Shown here piece by piece: positions 32,793 through 43,009 of a stretch of 64,000 bases of DNA. This stretch comes from Macrolepiota albuminosa. Taxonomy: Eukaryota; Basidiomycota; Agaricomycetes; Agaricales; Agaricaceae. A model generated the notes under the pieces. It did no database searches, had not been told where the DNA came from, and saw only the letters and a list, made by a program, of their open reading frames with translations. A program made the translations under genes and the position numbers. The DNA is taken from contig JAMWFC010000079.1 of the NCBI GenBank assembly GCA_027475525.1, positions 62,001-126,000 on the forward strand, in the 5' to 3' direction. How positions within the stretch are numbered: position 1 is the first letter of the stretch; each line of letters starts with the position of its first letter.

Positions 32793-33091
32793 TGTTGAAC
32801 GGGTCGTCGCCGAGGCCAGGAATGGAGAGTGCGAGCGCGTGAATGTAAACTGAGGAATGAGTCGAATGTGAGTGTTTGTGAGTGCAACCGCCGTCAAAGA
32901 GGGCGCGGTCATCAATGACAGAAAGGAGTGGCCACGCGGGGCCAGTGCTGGCTTGACTCGGCCAGTGCGGGGACACGACAATAAGCGTATTGAAGGTGTA
33001 GAATACAATATACGTAACTACGAGTTATGCACGAAAGTATTTGTACGTATTAGTATTTAAGGTGTCCGTGCAGCCTGGTACTGTAACAACA
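32793..33091 (-). repeat. TE3 5' LTR
   Basis: 299 bp, apparently identical to 31290-31588, followed by TGGAT at 33092-33096. Confidence 0.9.
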
Positions 33092-33344
33092 TGGATTACG
33101 ATTGCGTCATTGGTAGCGGTCTTCAATATCAGCAAAGAGGTAGGTGAGAATGGCCAACTTGTTGAGCCATCGTACAATTATACATCTGCTTTGATTTCGT
33201 GAGTCCGACGTTTTATTCACCGAGCTTTGTTTTCAATATACTCTTCGCGACAGTCTGCCATCTCCATTCAAATGTACTATCAAGCCGAGATCTCCGCAAG
33301 CAGATGCTCTCATCAGAGCAACTGCCGACGAGGAAGTCATGTGA

Positions 33345-34458
33345 ATGTTGAAGCTGTTCCTCCGCAATTCGCTGTAAATATGTCAAATCCATCCTTTCCC
33401 TTGAGATAGCGGATGTTTAGTTAGAAGAAAAAATAATTACAAGCTGTGCGTAGTCCACTTTTCGTGGTGAATAGAAAGGCAATTTGCTCGGAAACACTGG
33501 ATTATTGGTGAGCGTTATCACTGAGGAAGTTCTTCGTTCGTTAGAGGAATATGGTACGGATTCTGATAAATAGAAGGGGTGGACGTGAAATAAGGCTATT
33601 GAATGATTACGAGGGAGACCATGAATTTTCCGAAAGTACGTATAGGTGTAAGCCTGAGCTTACCAAACAACATTCACGACTTCAAATCGACTGAACGACG
33701 CGATCTGAGGCGTCTGCTTACCCTTTCTTACTAGTTCCTGACCTTGTCCACGCAACCATCTAAAGAAACGGATACACACGGATTTGATGGGCTTTTGATG
33801 GTCTCACGGCCTTGGTGATCGGCAATCGTGCGCCATTCTCATATGTTATACTATAACAATACAACCTTGGTAGTTGATTGTGATGTTGACTATTTTTTTC
33901 TCTTTCTTTGTTCCTTTGTATGATGTCCGTAACTCACAGTTATAATTTTTCGAGATCAATCACATGTAGCTCTCCCTTCTTTTTGCTTCAATAGATTGAA
34001 GAACTCTTTTTGGAAGTTGACTTCCATATTTTGGTACCCTGATTAATGAACTTGGACATCTATATAGTATATCTATAAGCCTCATGTCCGGGTTTTTGGA
34101 AATTTGAGGCACACGTACATAGCTACCTCTCTATTGAGCCTAATTAGGCGGGGAGGACCTCATTTTCCCATGGCCTAACATAATAAGGTTTGGTGGTACA
34201 CTGATTGTGAGGCTTGTGCAAACAACAATAAATCCATAATCTTGTTTTCGCCCTCATGACAACCAATGAACAATCGTTCAACGTCGCTCAAGTTCTCAAC
34301 AAATACAATACCGTTAAAGTGCCTTTGACCACTCTCTTTCTTGTTTTCCATATTTCTCCATGGCAGCAACTAAGACAAAGCAGGACCCACGAAGTATAGT
34401 TTCAAGCTCTTAAAGTCGGTACTTTGGTGTGGAACGTCTAATCCATAACTCATTTGCT
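33345..34458. other. Intergenic, AT-rich, no gene recognised
   Basis: Between the P450 end and the second BTB gene. It contains the likely BTB promoter. No repeat or coding similarity was seen. Confidence 0.4.
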
Positions 34459-36241
34459 ATGCGCATCAGAATGATCCAGACACAGTATGCAATTTCAAGG
34501 CTTCTTTCACGTCCATCTTCACGGCGCAGTCACCGTTCCTCGACGTCTACAAGCAGCTACTCGTCATCACCGCTGTGTCCATCACCGCTGTCTACGTCGC
34601 TTTCTCCGGACACGGTTGAGTCAGAGTCACCGAACTTGATAGAAGAGGAAGATCTTACTGATATGAAGTTTCTTGAGGATCATGAGGATCATGGGGATCA
34701 TGGGGATCATGAGGATATCGTATCGGAGGATAATGGAGGCGTCGTTGGGGAATCTCTTGGTACAATGGATCCGGAGTATTATATGGAAATCGTGGTGTTC
34801 AAGGTAATTATAATCTTCACCACGCTTGTAAATAAGAAACATAACCCACGAAACCCTTGAACAGATCGAAGACGTTTTGTTTCGGGTGCCAGTCCATCTC
34901 TTTAAATCATCTACACATTTCTTCGACCCATTGCTCAACGAAATGAATGACGTTTCCGAGAACAAGAAACTCATAATACGGGATGATGTCAGTAAAGAAG
35001 ATTTTCGTGTCCTCCTCAAGTTGTTATATCCAATGTACGCCTCGAGGTTATCTATCACGCATTATTGTTTAACATAGCGCCTCAGGTCCTTTACTCTCAC
35101 ACGGACGCTCTCGACCAACGAATGGATCTCAGTGTTGAGAGTCTCAACGACGTGGCGAATGCTCGACATTCGTCGTGTGGCGATTGAGCATTTAACCTCC
35201 GCCCCATTATCCCTCGTGGACCGTATTTTCCTCGCCAGGGAATACAGTGTCATTTCCTGGCTACGTTCCGCTTACCTCTCGCTTGTCGAAGGACATTCGG
35301 AGCTGTCAGATCACGATAGGATTACGACTGAGGTAATCGGTCTAGAGAGCTCTTTCAAACTCCATCGTGTGCGGGAATCTGTGCTTCCTTCAAGGCAGTG
35401 TGATTCACGCGTCATCGACCATAAGATTGAGAAAGACTTGAGAGGAGAATTAGAGGCGCTGAGTGACAAAACTATCATCGAGCTTGCAGTGCTTGCGCGC
35501 AAGTATGGAGTATCAGAATGGCGAAGGAATGCTTTTGTCGCCATGACACGCAGACAGCAAATTCTTTCAGTCGACGAGGCTCAAAGTCTTGGATTCGAGA
35601 CTTCTATCCGACTTTGCGGAGCACGGGAGCTGCGCCGGACTTTAGGGGCGGAGAAGGCGGTGAAGCAGGAGCTGGAGTGGGATATTGGCGTACTGGAAAG
35701 TTATACTGCGGTGCATCGAATGATTATGGCAAGGAAATGTGGGGTACGTAACTGGGCCAAGGAAGCGCTCTTGGAGCTTGCGGAACGGGAGGAATCGTTG
35801 TCCTTGACTGAAGCGCAGGATATGGGACTATGGACGGCTATTGCATTGTGCCGTGCACGTCACGATTCCGACCAATCATCGCCAGATGAAGCCACCTACA
35901 TGCAGGCGCTTGAGCTCGAGTTCGGCGAAGAGTTTGAACTAGTGGAGGCGGCGGGTCGCCAATTGCTGTCTCAGGTTGAACTCAAAAAATTGGAAGAAGA
36001 CAATGTGGTGAAGCAGTGGTTAGCTCGACGGTCGGAGGAGCAGCAGACACCGGAGGAAACATCGGACTCGCAGGAAATATCGGACTCGCCGGAAACATCG
36101 GACCCGCAGGAAACATCGGACTCGCAGGAAACATCGGAGTCGCAGGAAATGGAGGAACCTAGCATTTCACTAGAGGAAAAAAATCGGAAGGCGGAGATGT
36201 CATCGACAGATGATTCAATTGAAAACGTAAGAGAGCCATAG
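34459..36241 (+). CDS. BTB-domain protein with three C-terminal repeats
   Basis: Exons 34459-34803, 34865-35034 and 35086-36241 join in phase (about 556 residues). The N-terminus is Ser-rich with an acidic His/Asp tract (DHEDHGDHGDHED). The BTB fold follows: EYYMEIVVFKIEDVLFRVPV, HFFDPLLNEM, EDFRVLLKLLYPM. Then come STNEWISVLRVSTTWRMLDI and three repeats of about 65 residues, each built as AR-x5-W...LG-x2-T/S-x-I/F-x-L...R. The last 60 residues repeat a six-residue ETSDSQ unit. The third exon needs the splice site at 35085. Intron positions and repeats match the disrupted gene at 13046-20101, so they are paralogues. BTB proteins of this fungal type have no assigned partner. Confidence 0.85.
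34671..34716 (+). repeat. Short tandem repeat coding for an acidic His-Asp tract
   Basis: A 9-nt unit (GATCATGRG) is repeated about five times and stays in frame. Confidence 0.6.
36055..36150 (+). repeat. Coding minisatellite at the BTB gene 3' end
   Basis: An 18-nt unit (GAAACATCGGACTCGCAG and variants) is repeated about five times, encoding ETSDSQ. Confidence 0.7.
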
Positions 36242-36600
36242 CTCTCGGATGTATGATACTTGTAGCTTTCTATTTATTACCGTAATAATCTTTGAAGGAC
36301 ACGTATTGTTCGTCCAGGCTGGTGTAGATTGCAAGGTATAGTACCTATCAAACAAGTCCAAGTAAGCCGCCATGGAAGGCCTTGAAGCCTTAAGTGTGTG
36401 GAGTAGAGATGCAGCTGGGCCTCCTGCTGGAAACAGAAGATCAAATACAAGACTATGTCCCTGCACTCCTCATCCATGAATGGAGTTGTTGAGAGGAGAA
36501 GCTAGAATATCCTGGATCTTTCTCGTAACATGCTAGCTGACTTGCAATTGGACATCCAGAGAGGGTCGAGCATATCAGACCCTGCCTGACATGCACAACA
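36242..36600. other. Intergenic, no gene recognised
   Basis: Follows the BTB gene. It runs into a copia relic. Confidence 0.35.
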
Positions 36601-36629
36601 GCTAAGTAGCAGACCAGTCATATTCCAAG

Positions 36630-36970
36630 GTGATGATGCTACCAGACTTGTGGAAGGCTCCAATAGATGAGGAGATCAGGAGAATGCATGAACATAGGGT
36701 GTGGCAGCGAATGTCTAGAGAGTGCCTGTATAATGAAGAATTGGACCTTTGCCTTCAAGTATGATGCAGATAGCAACCACTCCAAACCAAGCTGAAAGAC
36801 AATAATGGTTCAATAGTGATTGTAAAAATCAAACAGAATCATATACATGTAAAGCACATCAATGTCTGACACCATTTCATTTATCAAGCAGTTGAGAATA
36901 GAAAGATTCCTATCATGTATGTATCTGACACTAAAAATATAGCTGATATCTTTACAAAGGCATGACCATG
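36630..36970 (+). pseudogene. Relic copia pol fragment with an internal deletion
   Basis: Around 36650-36720 the plus strand reads LWKAPIDEEIRRMHEHRVWQ, the start of a copia reverse-transcriptase domain. At 36800-36965 it reads like the RNase H end: DNNGSIVIV, KHINV-stop-HHFIYQAVENRKIP and VSDTKNIADIFTKA. The reverse-transcriptase core between them is missing and stops interrupt it. CpG dinucleotides are absent from about 36710 to 37188, unlike the young elements. Confidence 0.65.
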
Positions 36971-37836
36971 CTTCCAACATCATAATCTTTGAGGAATGTG
37001 TACCATGAGTATAAGGGACTGTTGGAGGGAATTTTGGAGATCAAGTGCCACTACCACAGAGGGAAATTGATGGACTGGGTTCTTGTATCTAACACTAATG
37101 GCCAGATTATAGCCTTTACTGCAGAGAGTCACTGACAAATTAATAAAGAAGAGAGCAGAATTCAAACATAGACCTAAGCTGAACTATCATCGATGTGAAA
37201 TTAGGCAGTTAATTTTAAGACTTTGTTCAATATATAATTAAATTTTATAAATGTCAATTTACAAGTTTTATGGAACTTACATACCTTGTAAAATAGTGTC
37301 AGTTATAATTCTGATTTAAATCCGAAAAAAAATTGATTTGCTTCAAATAGATGGAAATAGTATACTTGATTCATGAATGACTCAAAGCTCATATTCTGAT
37401 TGTAAGCTTGCGTTGAGCAACCGGAACCGAGTACGTTCAAGGTAGGTGTCCGCGACCTCAGCGCACACTGCTGCTGGAAAGGAGGTCAAGCATGGCGGAA
37501 CAAAGCACCTGAAGGAATCGTTTCAGGGGATAGAGGGATTGTCGCGACTCGACCGGCAGGAAGGATAAGGTATCGCGGCAATCGATCGTTTACCATGAAC
37601 GGCAACTCCCGAACCAATAGTGACGTGAGGGTTGTTGTGCGTGCGATCCCCAGCGTCTTCGTCATTAAAAATCGCCAAGAAAGTAGGAGAATGCGATCGC
37701 TCCTTCGTCCCACTCTCCGCGGACTTAAAATTAACTCAGGCGCACTGACTTTTCATTTGCTCCCAAATAGTTTCATTTTTCACAGGTACAAACTGAAAAC
37801 ACTAGTACTGGATTGCCCAGACATCTCCGTCGAGCT
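36971..37836. other. Intergenic / old repeat remains
   Basis: Left part is AT-rich and CpG-poor, probably the rest of the copia relic. From about 37410 normal composition returns. No gene recognised. A 93-codon plus-strand frame (37595-37876) overlaps the cutinase end and has no resemblance. Confidence 0.35.
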
Positions 37837-38593
37837 TTATCCTCCAATCTTATTCAAGACAAAACTTGCCGCCTGAGCCCCGTATTCTTCTACGTAACCA
37901 AGATGGACAGCTAGATCGAGCCCCCCAGCACAGAAGGGATCACCGATATCGCAGAAAGATTCGATCACAGAATCAAATGCATTTAGGGCGCCAGGTACAC
38001 GGGGGAACAACCCACTGACTGCATTTGCGGTACCTACGTGTAGTGCATTCAGATTAATTGAGTACAACAGCGACTGAGTCTTTTCTACTCGCCCTTTTGG
38101 AAAGGTTCACCGGCATCATGGCCTGGGTCACCCATTAAGATTGTTGCAACCACTGCAGCCAGGTATTAGTGGGAGTTTGACCAAACACTGCTGTTCGTTC
38201 CCCACCTTTGTCTGTTCCAGTTGCCCGCGCGGCAAGCACATCACCTGCGACTTGCGCACCCTGACTGTATCCCATTAAAACAATCTTAGTATCGGGGCAT
38301 GCAGAGACTTGAGCCGCTAGTTGGGCCCTCATGGCGATGACACCTTCATTTTCGGACACCAGGTAGTTGGTGAGAGTGGCTGGGTAGGCGACAGCTTCAC
38401 GTGAGACCGTCTGAGCGCTACCATCGACAATGACTGTGACGACTGTGCCAATCACACCTTCGCCTGGCGCTTCTGTCGAGGCTCGAGCTGTTATGACATG
38501 AACGGCAGAGCAGCCAGTTACCGGCCCAGGGATAGGAGTCGCAGTAGCACTGAAAACGAGGGCGATAAGACCGAAGAGCAGAGATTTCATCAT
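37837..38593 (-). CDS. Cutinase / acetylxylan esterase (CE5 family), secreted
   Basis: Three minus-strand exons, 38593-38206, 38152-38093 and 38033-37837, give 214 residues, the usual cutinase length. A signal peptide (MMKSLLFGLIALVFSATA) is followed by the CE5 core VHVITARASTE, the nucleophile motif GYSQGAQVAG, KVVATILMGDPGH, and CDIGDPFC...HLGY with the catalytic Asp and His. It should hydrolyse cutin or acetylated xylan outside the cell. The first intron is 53 nt (GTGGGG...GCAG). The second (38092-38034) requires a GC 5' site, GCGAGT, which alone restores FQKGTANAVSGLFPR. No defect was seen. A TATA-like site lies 48 nt upstream. Confidence 0.88.
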
Positions 38594-38640
38594 GTAGTCG
38601 ATCTGACTGTCGTAGTGAGTGCCTTATCCGCTTCACTGGA

Positions 38641-38647
38641 TTTTATA
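38641..38647 (-). promoter_or_regulatory. TATA-box-like site of the cutinase gene
   Basis: TATAAAA on the minus strand ends about 48 nt before the ATG at 38593. Confidence 0.45.
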
Positions 38648-39779
38648 TTGCCTTGGAAAGCACACATATTCCGCATTATCACCGAATGCAAAATTCAAAC
38701 TATGTTTATGGGGTTACATTGGTGTCGTATGATCATCACAGGCGTATGGAATCTGCAACCGAGAAAGAACCTTTACCAATGGTACACTTAAAATAGTACA
38801 CACATCCTACATAGAATGCATAATGCGAGTCGATATCGTCATCATACGAATCAGTGTAATGCGCAGGTTAACTTCCTGCATACAGCTTATGTTGGTGTTC
38901 AACGACCTCTGTCCTCTTCTCCTCATAGCTTGTCAGATGCTAGATTTACTGAGAAAATCTTCGTCAACTTGATTGACGTTTTTTAGTACCGTATTGCAGC
39001 CGTGGCGTCCATTTTGAGATCAGCTCTCCCATGTTCCGAGAAAGCCTTTGCTGGATTTTCCCGTCAGAATCATAACATTCTCGCTAAATAATTCGTCATG
39101 GACATTGATCGTTCAATCTCTCACTTTTGCCAGTGGCGCATGGTAATGCTATGGTGAGCGCCTCGTTCACCGAATCTGGTTGTGCAGCTGTGCCAACTCG
39201 CCAGAGACTTCCGTCAATTTGTCACTTTCATGCTTTTTTTGCAAGTCGGGTCCCACGTCATCTAGGTCGTGGCATCTCGCCTTACTTAAAATCAAATGTC
39301 CATACCTTGAACACAAGATCCGTCCTGGTATGGAATTAGCGTGGTGAGTTTATGATTTTTTGGGGCTTATTAGATAAGTGTTGGTGAGTCAGGTTGATCA
39401 GGTCTGGGGGCTTTAATCAGACCTCTGTGTGAGACCTTATTATTCAAGTTGATCAACTATGCAGATGATCAGGCATAAAGGTATCAAAATCCTACTAACT
39501 TATTTTCTAGTCCTTCCTACTCTACTGACTATTCACTTGGCTGCTGTTGAGAAACCACTCTCAGCTGTGGCGGTGGCGCTCGGCTATTTTGTTTCCATTT
39601 CTTTTTCCATCTTTTTCTCCGTTCAGCTCGATCATCACCGATTACGACTATACAGTACTTCAGCCACATCTAGGCTACTGTATAAAATACCTTCTGTATT
39701 TGGAAAACCCCCAGTTCTTTTCCGGTGAACTGAGGGTAGGTCTAATTATTCCAGTTCTTTACTTACTTGACCTGTAGAT
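38648..39779. other. Intergenic, with one unassigned frame
   Basis: A 90-codon plus-strand frame at 39459-39728 has two hydrophobic helices (LTYFLVLPTLLTIHLAA and SAVAVALGYFVSISFSIFF). It could be the decayed start of a membrane protein, cut off by the repeat block that begins at about 39780. I cannot name it. Confidence 0.3.
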
Positions 39780-40169
39780 CATTGACTTATTATTACTACA
39801 ACTGAAATTCTACTATAGTTCTAATTTCTAACACTTAATTACTACTTATTTATTTGCTGGTAGGTAACATTCACATGATATCCACCTCTTCCATTTGTGT
39901 TGCAAATTGCATATGGGGAAAACAGTATAGTTTGCAACAATCAAAGAAGTGGTAGAAGTTTGGCTGCTTGATTGTTGAGGATATGTGATGGGAACACCAC
40001 ATTTAAATTTCAATTTGAATCAAACAATATGTACTTGAAGGTCAGGCACCACAAGTGTGTCTACCACTTTATTATTTCACATTTCACTTTATCCACATTT
40101 TTGCACTATTGTTGTTGAACTAGACAAAGAAACAGACTCAAATAAAAATACAAAGTATATATATATATC

Positions 40170-40832
40170 TGTCAGGTGACAGGTCCTTGGACTGTCCACC
40201 CTAGCACTGCTTAGTCTGTGTCAATGTTAGCACCCCTATCTAGCCACTATCTGGACTGCTCTGGCCTTATCCTGCTCTATCCCTGTCCTTGGCATTGACA
40301 CCTGACAGGTTAGCTGGTCTTTGGACCCATTCTACTTGCTGGCAGGCCTTTATGCTATTGGCTGGCTTACTCATGCTGATTGTTGCCTACTCATTAGTGC
40401 TTAGTACATACCAGCCCTATTAGTCAATACATTATAGTCATATTGTGTCCAATGTAGTATATAAGTAGAACTGATGGATAGAACATCCTCAGTCCTAGCA
40501 ATAACATTGCTTCTGAGTCTACACACTAGCATAACTGTGAGCTCCTCAGTGACAAACTTGCCCTCTGTTTTTACCCTCCTGCTCTACTCCTTGTTGGTGG
40601 CCAGCCCTTTTGCTTGCTAGCTGCTTGTCACTGTGCTTGTTTGATGCTCACTCTTCTTGGTGGGCTTGAGTAGTTGATGCATCTGATTGGCTTTCCACAA
40701 TGAAGTGTCTCTTTACAGTCTTCTGACAATGACACCCTCAGTCATTTCTACTACAGACTGAGGATGAGCCTACTTCACCATACATTATGATATGAGCACA
40801 ATATTTACTGTACTATAGACCAGGCTCTAACA
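40170..40832 (+). repeat. Relic LTR-like sequence (family A)
   Basis: Begins TGTCAGG and ends CTCTAACA, 663 bp. The first 470 bp recur inverted at about 56310-56783. A hairpin CCTCAGTC...GACTGAGG (40736-40763) near its 3' end recurs at 53479-53510, next to another CTCTAACA end. Confidence 0.5.
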
Positions 40833-40854
40833 TAGTCTGTATATTACAAGAGAG

Positions 40855-41700
40855 ATCTCTGGAGGCTATGGCTCAGTCATACAGCTGGCAGAGGGAGATC
40901 CAAAGTTTATTAGAATATACTAACAAGACATAATAACTACTCACTTGGCAGAGAGAGATCCAAAGAGAACAAGTCAAGGTATTTTTTATGAGTGTCAGGG
41001 GACTCTCCATGTCTTTTCTTTTTCACTCTTTGTTCTTTTCTTCTCCCTTAATTCATTTTTTCTTCTTTTATTCTTTCACTTTCCTGCTTCTATTCTTTCA
41101 ACATTATCTATTAGTACTACTTTCAGTCTTTGAGGTGCTCTGATTCTTTAGCTATCATTGAGACAAGTGTGGCCTCTTCAACACCATATACAGATTACTT
41201 ACATATGCCAGAGTTTGCCTTTCTACTTCCAAAGTCTGGAGTTTTCCTGCCTTATTTGTTCAATTGTTTGTTTATGCAATTTTTGAGTTTTTTTAAGGTT
41301 TTGTTGTCCTGTACAGTTATTTTCTATGCTTCTGAGGCCACAGAAGCATTAGTCTTGGCATAAGGAATCTTTAGACTTGTTCTCTTTGGATCTTCCCCTG
41401 CTAGCTGTGTGACTAAGCCATAGCCTCCAGAGGTCACACTTACACCAGGACTGACACTTCTGGGGCCTCAGAAGCATAGGAAACAACTGTACAGAACAAC
41501 AAAACCTTAAAAACTTGGAAATTGCTTAAATAAGCAATTACACAAGCAAAGCAGGAAAACTCCAACTAATATAAGCTGTCCATAGACAATGTTGAAGGGG
41601 CTACACTTCTCTGAATGATAACTAAAGAACCAGAGCACCTGAGAGGCTGAAGATAGTACTAAAAGTGAAAAAAGAAATAAGAAAATGAGCAAAGGAAGAA
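40855..41700. repeat. Repeat family B with an inverted pair
   Basis: A unit starting CTCTGGAGGCTATGGCTCAG and containing two CTGGCAGAG-x-GAGATCCAAAG blocks occurs at 40855-40990 (+), inverted at about 41060-41440, and its distal part again at 41450-41700 (+). A full plus copy is at 57207-57610. The 41060-41340 and 41450-41700 parts form a large imperfect foldback. Confidence 0.55.
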
Positions 41701-41885
41701 ATAAAAAAATTTCTGACAGTCAGTTTATGAAGTACATACCATGTATATGCCAGTCTTAGCAATCAAGGATGTAAATTAGGCATGCATGCAATCCTAGTAA
41801 TTTAAAGAATGACATCATTCTTATCTGTCACTACTTTTCTTGTCTATAGTGTGTCAATTTCCTGCAATTGTGAGACCTCTGATGG

Positions 41886-42039
41886 TTTTATGAGGGGTGT
41901 ATGTAATGGCTTGCTCCATTATACTGAGCTCTAGATACTAATATTATTTATATTTATTTATTTTTTATGAGGGGTGTATGTAATGGCTTGCTCCATTATA
42001 CTGAGCTCTAGATACTAATATTATTTATATTTATTTATT
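41886..42039. repeat. 77-bp tandem duplication
   Basis: Units 41886-41962 and 41963-42039, identical. Confidence 0.9.
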
Positions 42040-42534
42040 CCTGTATTACTTCAAGGCTACAATTTTATGTAACCACAATAGCTTTTTTCCACATACTGTA
42101 GCCAGACCCAATAGACAGGTTCTGACTTACAATTCAGTGTGAGAAAAGCTTTTTAACAATTTGTTATACAAAAAGTATGTTTCTATAATTTTTTGATGCT
42201 TTACTGACATTTTTTGCTTCATTGTAAACATTGGTTAATCATTGAAGCATGAATTTGGAGACTACAACTTTATAAATGGCCTGGCCTTATAAAATGCAAA
42301 CATCTATCCTTTCTACCAGACTCAGGCCATAGTATGGAACCAGCTATTTTGCTGATGCTAGCCAAGGATTCTTGTAGTGGTTTGAGTTTCTGCTATGGAA
42401 TGACTGGCAGTATCAGAACCTCCTCTACTCTGCATAACAGGGTCACGGTACAGTAATATTATGTTTGTTCTAATGCAACAAATAGTCCAATTGGTTTGTC
42501 AAGTGCAATCATGGGTGTAGGGAATAATATTCCT

Positions 42535-42854
42535 TTGCAAAACAATGTAAAAACACAGTAAAAATGATTGTAACAATTCAGTATTTTATTTGAATATTTC
42601 TGTCAAAACTATAGAAAAAATATTCTGACTGAACTTAAAAGAATAAGAGAACAAATTGCCACATGATGCTTGCTCTAGTTTTTAGGCTCAAGAATGACCA
42701 ATATAGTCCTCTCCAATGAATTTGAGAACCATCAGACCAAGCACCATTAAAAATTTGGTTACAATATTTTTTCTATAGTTTTGACAGAAATATTCAAATA
42801 AAATTCTGAAATTAATGCATTATTTTTACCCTGTTTCGACATTGTTTTGCCGGA
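42535..42854. mobile_element. Foldback MITE-like element
   Basis: About 320 bp with long imperfect terminal inverted repeats of about 90 bp: 42535-42623 and 42763-42854. The inner 40 bp are nearly perfect (TTTCTGTCAAAACTATAG / CTATAGTTTTGACAGAAA). Outer ends are GCAAAACAATGT / ACATTGTTTTGC. No coding capacity. A target duplication could not be fixed. Confidence 0.65.
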
Positions 42855-43009
42855 TTGAATTCCGACACGTATTCCATTTTAGGCAAAACATTACAATTCC
42901 TTTGTACTCATGGTCACACGTCCGAAGCAGTTCGCCTTCTTCCTATGCATGTGCAACTCGTTGTAATACCAGAGCCGTGTGACTTGCGCGTCTTCCCGTG
43001 TGCACTAAG

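Larger units (their letters stand above)
31290..33091 (-). mobile_element. TE3: gag-only LTR element (TR-GAG-like) inserted in the P450 gene
   Basis: 1802 bp with 299-bp LTRs that look identical, TG...CA ends, TGGAT duplication, a primer-binding site and a polypurine tract. The 1204-bp interior encodes only a gag protein on the minus strand. No protease, integrase or polymerase remnant was seen, and the gag frame is intact, so this is not a simply decayed copia. Structure matches terminal-repeat retrotransposons with a GAG domain (TR-GAG), best known from plants. Mobilisation must rely on enzymes in trans, perhaps from TE1/TE2-like elements with the same primer site. Confidence 0.88.
29335..33344 (+). 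pseudogene. Cytochrome P450 monooxygenase, interrupted by TE3
   Basis: Thirteen exons: 29335-29536, 29587-29695, 29749-29813, 29869-29878, 29927-30067, 30122-30386, 30437-30554, 30608-30621, 30674-30863, 30922-31003, 31060-31188, 31248-31289 plus 33097-33198 (split by TE3), 33254-33344. Ignoring TE3, they join in phase to 519 residues, a normal P450 length. It has an N-terminal membrane anchor, PLPPGPTKLPLIGN, the I-helix AGADT, K-helix EALR, and the haem motif FGFGRRICPGR. Its closest resemblance by eye is to mushroom O-methylsterigmatocystin-oxidoreductase-like P450s. It would oxidise a small molecule at the ER. Two microexons (10 and 14 nt) and a GC-AG intron (after 31003, GCGAGC) are needed. 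TE3 replaces the last ~65 residues with 19 LTR-encoded ones. Confidence 0.85.
39780..42834. repeat. CpG-depleted block of old repeats
   Basis: About 3 kb of AT-rich sequence in which I find essentially no CpG (one at 42446). It contains an LTR-like sequence, a foldback pair, one 77-bp duplication and a MITE. No intact gene. Confidence 0.7.

Noticed and set aside
37595..37876. A 93-codon plus-strand frame overlapping the cutinase end
   Set aside because: It overlaps the well-supported cutinase C-terminal coding sequence on the other strand and shows no resemblance.
39459..39728. N-terminus of a CYP63-like P450
   Set aside because: Two hydrophobic helices and KIPSVFGKPP are suggestive, but no further P450 motif follows and the frame ends at the repeat block.
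40855..40990. tRNA-derived SINE (box A-like TGGCTCAGT in repeat family B)
   Set aside because: No acceptable box B at the right spacing and no A-rich tail or target duplication.
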